Shown piece by piece: positions 33,505 to 36,714 of a stretch of 36,714 nt of DNA. The notes beneath the pieces were generated by a model. That model ran no database searches. It was not told the DNA's origin and was given only the letters and a program-made list of their open reading frames with translations. Both the position numbers and the translations under genes were made by a program. The stretch comes from Fischerella thermalis PCC 7521 (GTDB lineage Bacteria; Cyanobacteriota; Cyanobacteriia; Cyanobacteriales; Nostocaceae), in assembly GCF_000317225.1 (NCBI RefSeq), contig NZ_AJLL01000072.1:1-36714 (forward strand), written 5' to 3'. The stretch's first letter is position 1. Each line of letters starts with the position of its first letter.

Positions 33505-33573
33505 CAGGTGTAGGTTTTTGCGCTTTGTCCCTCAAACACTGCTAGGGGTTTCTGAATTAAAAACCTACACTTG
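33505..33573. repeat. Inverted 15-bp arms around a 39-base loop
   Basis: CAGGTGTAGGTTTTT (33505-33519) and AAAAACCTACACTTG (33559-33573) pair in 14 of 15 bases. Together with the adjacent IS-like end this may be a second palindromic insert. No gene within. Confidence 0.6.
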
Positions 33574-33820
33574 TCAGCTCCCCTACCCTCCAATATTAAG
33601 TCGGGGATCTTATCTACCTAACTTATCCAGATACTTAAAGAAACTTTAACTATTTTTTAACTGTCCTGAGAAGCACATTTGGCGATCCCCGAGTAAAGAT
33701 ATAGAAGGACAAAAATACTACTCCAAACACACTACTATTCTGGGAAAACTACCTCCCTAGAGTTAAGCTTTTCCTGGTTTAGACAATCTCTGCAAAATCC
33801 ATAAAAGGGGGTGAAGTAGT

Positions 33821-33943
33821 ATGCTTTGTGACAGTTGTAGGCGTCAGCAATCCTGCTTACCGATGCTATTTTCCAAAAATGATCCGCAGTTGCAGAAAAT
33901 GCTCAAAAATCTGAAAAGATGTGAGTTGCATATAGCCAAGTAA
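33821..33943 (+). CDS. Small Cys-rich protein of 40 residues
   Basis: MLCDSCRRQQSCLPMLFSKN, then DPQLQKMLKNLKRCELHIAK. The ATG has a strong ribosome-binding site (AAAGGGGGTGA, 8 bases upstream). Four Cys in the pattern CxxC-x5-C...C with a basic C-terminal helix suggest a small zinc-binding or redox peptide. Too short to assign. It lies alone before the convergent aminotransferase gene. Confidence 0.5.
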   Translation: MLCDSCRRQQSCLPMLFSKNDPQLQKMLKNLKRCELHIAK

Positions 33944-33992
33944 AACCTTACTTACAGCGCGATCGCTGATCTTCGGATTGTCACACCATTAA

Positions 33993-35345
33993 TTATTTTG
34001 ATAGCACCGCTATCTCAGATAACTCTTCTAGCAACCGTCGAATTTCTGCCACCGTGTTGTAGTGTAATAGTCCAACTCGCACCAAACCACCACTAGCTTC
34101 TACTCCTAGCTTTTGTGTCAAGCTACTTGCGTAGAAATTGCCGTGCCAAGCAAAAATACCGCGATCGCCTAACATTTTTGCCACCATCTGGGGAGATTGC
34201 CCCTCTAGCCGGAATGCTACTGTTGGTGTCCGCCAAGCAAAGCGTTCTAGATCAGTAATACCGTAGATAGTTAGCCCAGGAATTTGCAAAAGTCCAGAAA
34301 TTAGGTGTTTACTAAGTTCTGCTTCATATTGTTGGATAGCTGTCATGGCAGTTACTAAAGCAGCACGCCGATTGGGAAAGGATGACGATGTTGAACGGCT
34401 GGGGGGACAACGAAATGTTTGCCATTTACCTGCATCAGCTTTCAGGAGGTCATAAAGCAAGTGATTTTCTTTTGAGGGCGCGACTTGACAACCTATTTTC
34501 GCCAAATAATTAATTGCTGCTACCATACCTGCTAAACCTTCGTGGTTGAGTGTACCAGTTTCCCAACGAGATGGTACTTCATCAGAAGCAGGTCGGACTT
34601 TGTAAGGTTGAAAACGGGCCAGATGTTCGTGTTTGCCGTAGAGAATGCCGACATGAGGCCCAAAAAATTTATAGACAGAACAGACAAGAAAATCACAATC
34701 GAGCGATCGCACATCAATGGGGCCATGAGGTGCGTAGTGGACTGCATCAACAAAAACTAACGCCCCGACAGCATGAGCAAGCTGTGCGATCGCAGCAACA
34801 TCATTAATTGTACCGACAGCATTAGAAGCGTACCCAACTGCTACTAAACGTGTACGCTCATTTATCTGCTGTTCAAGGTCACTCCAGTTGAGAGTACAGT
34901 CTTCAACATTAATATCAACAAAACGGACAGTTGCACCACGTTCTGCCAACGCATACCAAGGAGAAACATTTGCATCGTGGTCGAGACGTGTGACAATGAT
35001 TTCATCACCAGGTTGAATTTCCCGACCAATAGCCCGACTTAAAGCAAACGTGAGCGTAGTCATGTTTGCACCGAAGACCACTTCAGTGGCGTCACATCCA
35101 AGTAAATCAGCCGCCGCAGTCCGGGCCGAATCAATCAGCGCATCTGTCCGCGCACTTGTAGCAAAAGCCCCGTGGGCATTAGCATTTGACCTCACCAGGT
35201 AATCAGCGATCGCATCTATTACTGACCCAGGTACTTGTGTACCTCCCGGTCCATCAAAGAAAATAACGGGTTGGTTATTAATTATTTGGGTCAATGCCGG
35301 AAACTGGGCACGAATCCTTTCGATATCAAGACCTGGTGCTTTCAT
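33993..35345 (-). CDS. Class-V aminotransferase, cysteine-desulfurase-like but lacking the active Cys
   Basis: 450 residues, PLP fold type I, close to the cysteine-desulfurase-like (SufS-related, TIGR01976-type) group. FFDGPGGTQVP and RSNANAHGAFATSARTD at the N terminus, FVDAVHYAPHG (PLP-pyridine Asp) and CSVYKFFGPHVG with the Schiff-base Lys (about 232) are present. Where SufS has RSGHHCAQP with its persulfide Cys, this protein reads RGIFAWHGNFYAS, without Cys. A canonical sulfur-transfer role is therefore unlikely; it may act on other amino-group substrates. About 35 residues near 302-337 (SKENHLLYDLLKADAGKW) look like an insertion relative to the family. Confidence 0.85.
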   Translation of the reverse strand: MKAPGLDIERIRAQFPALTQIINNQPVIFFDGPGGTQVPGSVIDAIADYLVRSNANAHGAFATSARTDALIDSARTAAADLLGCDATEVVFGANMTTLTFALSRAIGREIQPGDEIIVTRLDHDANVSPWYALAERGATVRFVDINVEDCTLNWSDLEQQINERTRLVAVGYASNAVGTINDVAAIAQLAHAVGALVFVDAVHYAPHGPIDVRSLDCDFLVCSVYKFFGPHVGILYGKHEHLARFQPYKVRPASDEVPSRWETGTLNHEGLAGMVAAINYLAKIGCQVAPSKENHLLYDLLKADAGKWQTFRCPPSRSTSSSFPNRRAALVTAMTAIQQYEAELSKHLISGLLQIPGLTIYGITDLERFAWRTPTVAFRLEGQSPQMVAKMLGDRGIFAWHGNFYASSLTQKLGVEASGGLVRVGLLHYNTVAEIRRLLEELSEIAVLSK

Positions 35346-35541
35346 AGCTGACCGACTCCTGGCTTTGAGGCTAGTACCGCTCTCTTAGAAGTCAAAATTG
35401 AGCTTTGATTAGAGAGTATGTTTAATTACACAGTACCTTACTAGTGCAAGCTGGTTTTTGACTTAATTTTGACTGCATAGTTATCGTTGCCATGCTGCAC
35501 TAGTAATATTTTAACCTCTGCACCCTTAGCATTGCCAGAAA

Positions 35542-35796
35542 TTACAGGTCGTAAATTCGACATTCATCCGCTTCTGGATGTTCTTGACAATAATTTTCCA
35601 GGTAGGTTCGAGTTTTAGTCGAGTGTAGGCGGTGAGATTTTTCCGCTTGTAACTCTTCAACAATATCCCAAGCCACAGCACAAGCACTAGAGTTACTGCC
35701 ATTTAGATCACAAGCTTCCCGTGCTTCTGCGATCGCTTCGACAATAGCTTGTTCAAGAGTTTTGGCCAAATTTTGTTCAGAAAGAGTATTAACCAT
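35542..35796 (-). CDS. CP12, Calvin-cycle regulatory protein
   Basis: 84 residues. An intrinsically disordered redox switch that binds GAPDH and phosphoribulokinase and shuts them off in the dark. All marks are present: N-terminal Cys pair in REACDLNGSNSSACAVAWD, the PRK-binding AWDIVEELQAE, and the C-terminal Cys pair YCQEHPEADECRIYDL, including the GAPDH-binding acidic tail. It has no fused CBS domain. It lies alone; the upstream 160 bases hold its promoter. Confidence 0.95.
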   Translation of the reverse strand: MVNTLSEQNLAKTLEQAIVEAIAEAREACDLNGSNSSACAVAWDIVEELQAEKSHRLHSTKTRTYLENYCQEHPEADECRIYDL

Positions 35797-35956
35797 AATG
35801 TTTCAGCTGATTGTGCTGAGTATAAACAACAGACACCTTTACTTTAAAAAGGCTGATATCAACATACAGTGGGATAAACCGTAATTTCTGTATACAAATT
35901 ACCAGGTATGTAAGTTTTGTTTAAAGGAAAGGGAGAATTAGTTTTAGTAAAGTAAA

Positions 35957-35981
35957 AACGAACACAGATGAACACCGATCC
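35957..35981. repeat. Half copy of the CACAGATG palindromic repeat
   Basis: AACGAACACAGATGAACACC followed by GATCC: one arm of the repeat found in full at 16590-16864 and 36441-36511. Confidence 0.5.
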
Positions 35982-35998
35982 ATCCTGCGAACTCCACA

Positions 35999-36181
35999 TT
36001 AACCCAAGCGACGAAAACTCAAAGTCAACCTTTTAACTAAAGACCAGGGTAGAGAAAACAAGATTCGCCCACAACCTAGCCAACGTATCCAAACAGAAGC
36101 AGAAGTACTGTGGCGTTGCAAGATTGTCAAATTTTCCCAAATTCTCACTCTCCAAGGATGATGATCTCCGACGCCTTCCAT
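35999..36181 (-). other. Uncertain 60-codon ORF
   Basis: A 60-residue frame (MEGVGDHHPWRVRIWENLTI start) rich in Trp, Arg and Leu. The frame is open for about 15 further codons upstream of the ATG, reading NYVAVVG, and codon use is plausible, so it may be a gene relic. I do not recognise a family and there is no convincing ribosome-binding site. Confidence 0.25.
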
Positions 36182-36246
36182 CCCTACTACAGCAACATAA
36201 TTTCCCTTCAGTAGCTTATAATTCCTAGATCAAAACTAGAAAGTTC

Positions 36247-36425
36247 TGGCTGCAAACAGGAAATTTTTTACTTCAAACGAGAAATGTCACACTTAAAACA
36301 GGAATTTTTTTTACTTCAAACAAGAAGCTTTTCACTTGAAACAGAAAATTTCTTATTTGAAATGAGAAGCGCCACGTTTGAAACTGGAAACTTTTCATTT
36401 GAAATAAGAAATGCCACGTTCGCAG
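36247..36425 (+). repeat. Degenerate 21-bp tandem array encoding a heptad peptide
   Basis: About eight units of roughly 21 bp of the form (A/G)TTTGAAACNGGAAANTTT. On the plus strand it encodes heptads such as LQTRSFS, LETENFL, FEMRSAT, FETGNFS and FEIRNAT, ending in a stop at 36427; a run of eight T (36306-36313) shifts the frame between the second and third parts. The minus strand also remains open with the same 7-residue periodicity. The array resembles a decayed repetitive protein. Confidence 0.7.
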
Positions 36426-36440
36426 TATAGATGAGATGAT

Positions 36441-36511
36441 TAACGAACACCGATGCACACAGATGAACACAGATGGGTTATCGGTGTGCATCTGTGTTCA
36501 TCTGTGTTTGA
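36441..36511. repeat. Palindromic CACAGATG/CATCTGTG repeat
   Basis: ACGAACACCGATGCACACAG and ATGAACACAGATGG, the loop GTTA, then the inverse TCGGTGTGCATCTGTGTTCA, TCTGTGTTTGATTTTC: a nearly perfect long stem. The flanking ATTTTCAAA is shared with the copies at 16.6 kb, so it is the same family. Confidence 0.8.
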
Positions 36512-36714
36512 TTTTCAAAACAATCATTCACGCTGTCAATCAGAAATGGTAACTTGGCTTTGATAGTTGCGATCGCCTGCATTACTGCTTCTCTATCTGT
36601 CTGGGAAATATTGGAACTGATGCGATTAGCTGTTATATATATTACTCCTTGGGAGACTAAATTCAGTGTTCCCAAAATGAGACAAGCGATCGCACTGGCT
36701 GGGTAAAAAACCTC
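36478..36714 (-). CDS. Partial protein at the window edge, C terminus replaced by repeat
   Basis: The frame is open from the right edge of the window to a stop at 36478. It begins with a hydrophobic stretch (ASAIACLILGTLNLVSQGVI), then SQTDREAVMQAIATIKAKLP, a phrase I associate with small cyanobacterial hypothetical proteins continuing FLIDLT. Here the last residues, ENQTQMNTDAHR, are coded by the palindromic repeat, so the natural C terminus appears cut by repeat insertion. The start is outside the window or at TTG 36675. Function unknown. Confidence 0.35.
   Translation of the reverse strand, partial: EVFYPASAIACLILGTLNLVSQGVIYITANRISSNISQTDREAVMQAIATIKAKLPFLIDSVNDCFENQTQMNTDAHR

Noticed and set aside
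33416-33649. 77-codon ORF after the permease
   Set aside because: It spans the IS-like end and the inverted arms and has no protein-like composition.
36273-36491. Minus-strand 72-codon ORF over the 21-bp array
   Set aside because: It starts in the palindromic repeat and follows the array's periodicity; the periodicity is in the DNA and does not prove coding.
1-36714. GAGGTTTTT at the left edge and AAAAACCTC at the right edge are inverted copies
   Set aside because: Only 9 bases; it could be chance or a contig boundary effect. Not enough to claim terminal inverted repeats of an element.
1-36714. CRISPR array, tRNA or rRNA genes
   Set aside because: No regularly spaced identical repeats with unique spacers and no tRNA- or rRNA-like segments were seen on either strand by eye.

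Overview
The window reads as chromosomal DNA of a filamentous, probably heterocyst-forming (Nostocales-type) cyanobacterium. The evidence is the high density of the octamer GCGATCGC (HIP1) inside and between genes, a CP12 gene, a nifJ gene followed by its dihydroorotate-dehydrogenase-like partner, a WD40/pentapeptide-repeat membrane protein, a PEP-CTERM-like exported protein, and several families of short intergenic palindromic repeats typical of these genomes. The assignment is an inference from gene content; no rRNA or tRNA gene was seen.

Layout. 0.1-2.8 kb: a ferrochelatase-family protein with a natural terminal His5, two small lipoproteins and a small membrane protein with a Cys/His-rich tail. 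3.1-8.0 kb: a long upstream region with a 28-bp perfect palindrome, then nifJ (pyruvate:ferredoxin/flavodoxin oxidoreductase) and, 3 bases later, the DHODH-like flavoprotein. 8.2-11.5 kb: ribokinase, an amidase C-terminal remnant, a four-CBS protein and pyrB. 11.5-13.8 kb: a PEP-CTERM-like secreted repeat protein and a stand-alone MinD-like ATPase. 14.8-16.4 kb: a two-gene AAA ATPase/Nudix unit. 16.6-20.1 kb: a tandemly duplicated palindromic repeat, a threonine/serine dehydratase-like enzyme, a PadR regulator, a conserved hypothetical and a DUF937 protein.

20.13-20.75 kb holds decayed genes: a 19-codon stub that may come from an effector-associated domain, the front half of a Crp/Fnr regulator, and a GH63/MGH1-like glucosidase reduced to its two ends. 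Next comes a tiny membrane-protein gene (34 aa) with its own terminator, then cysH, an SbcD-type nuclease, the WD40 protein, a CoaT-like P1B-4 metal ATPase with an 11-bp-arm inverted-repeat operator, and an orphan amino-acid-binding protein.

28.4-30.8 kb is the most unusual segment. A c-di-AMP (ydaO/yuaA-type) riboswitch is followed by a broken leader of what looks like a secreted protein, and this runs into an intact NrtB-type ABC permease. The NrtA-type binding protein downstream is truncated, and the NrtD-type ATPase has lost in frame everything between Walker A and Walker B. The permease therefore appears to be the survivor of a nitrate/bicarbonate-type importer, sitting behind a second-messenger riboswitch that probably belonged to another gene.

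30.9-36.7 kb: a UspA-like protein, an ion-transporter-superfamily permease, an IS200/IS605-like terminal relic, a small Cys-rich protein with a strong ribosome-binding site, a class-V aminotransferase annotated in its family as cysteine-desulfurase-like but lacking the nucleophilic Cys, CP12, a degenerate 21-bp tandem array, another copy of the palindromic repeat, and a partial gene at the right edge.
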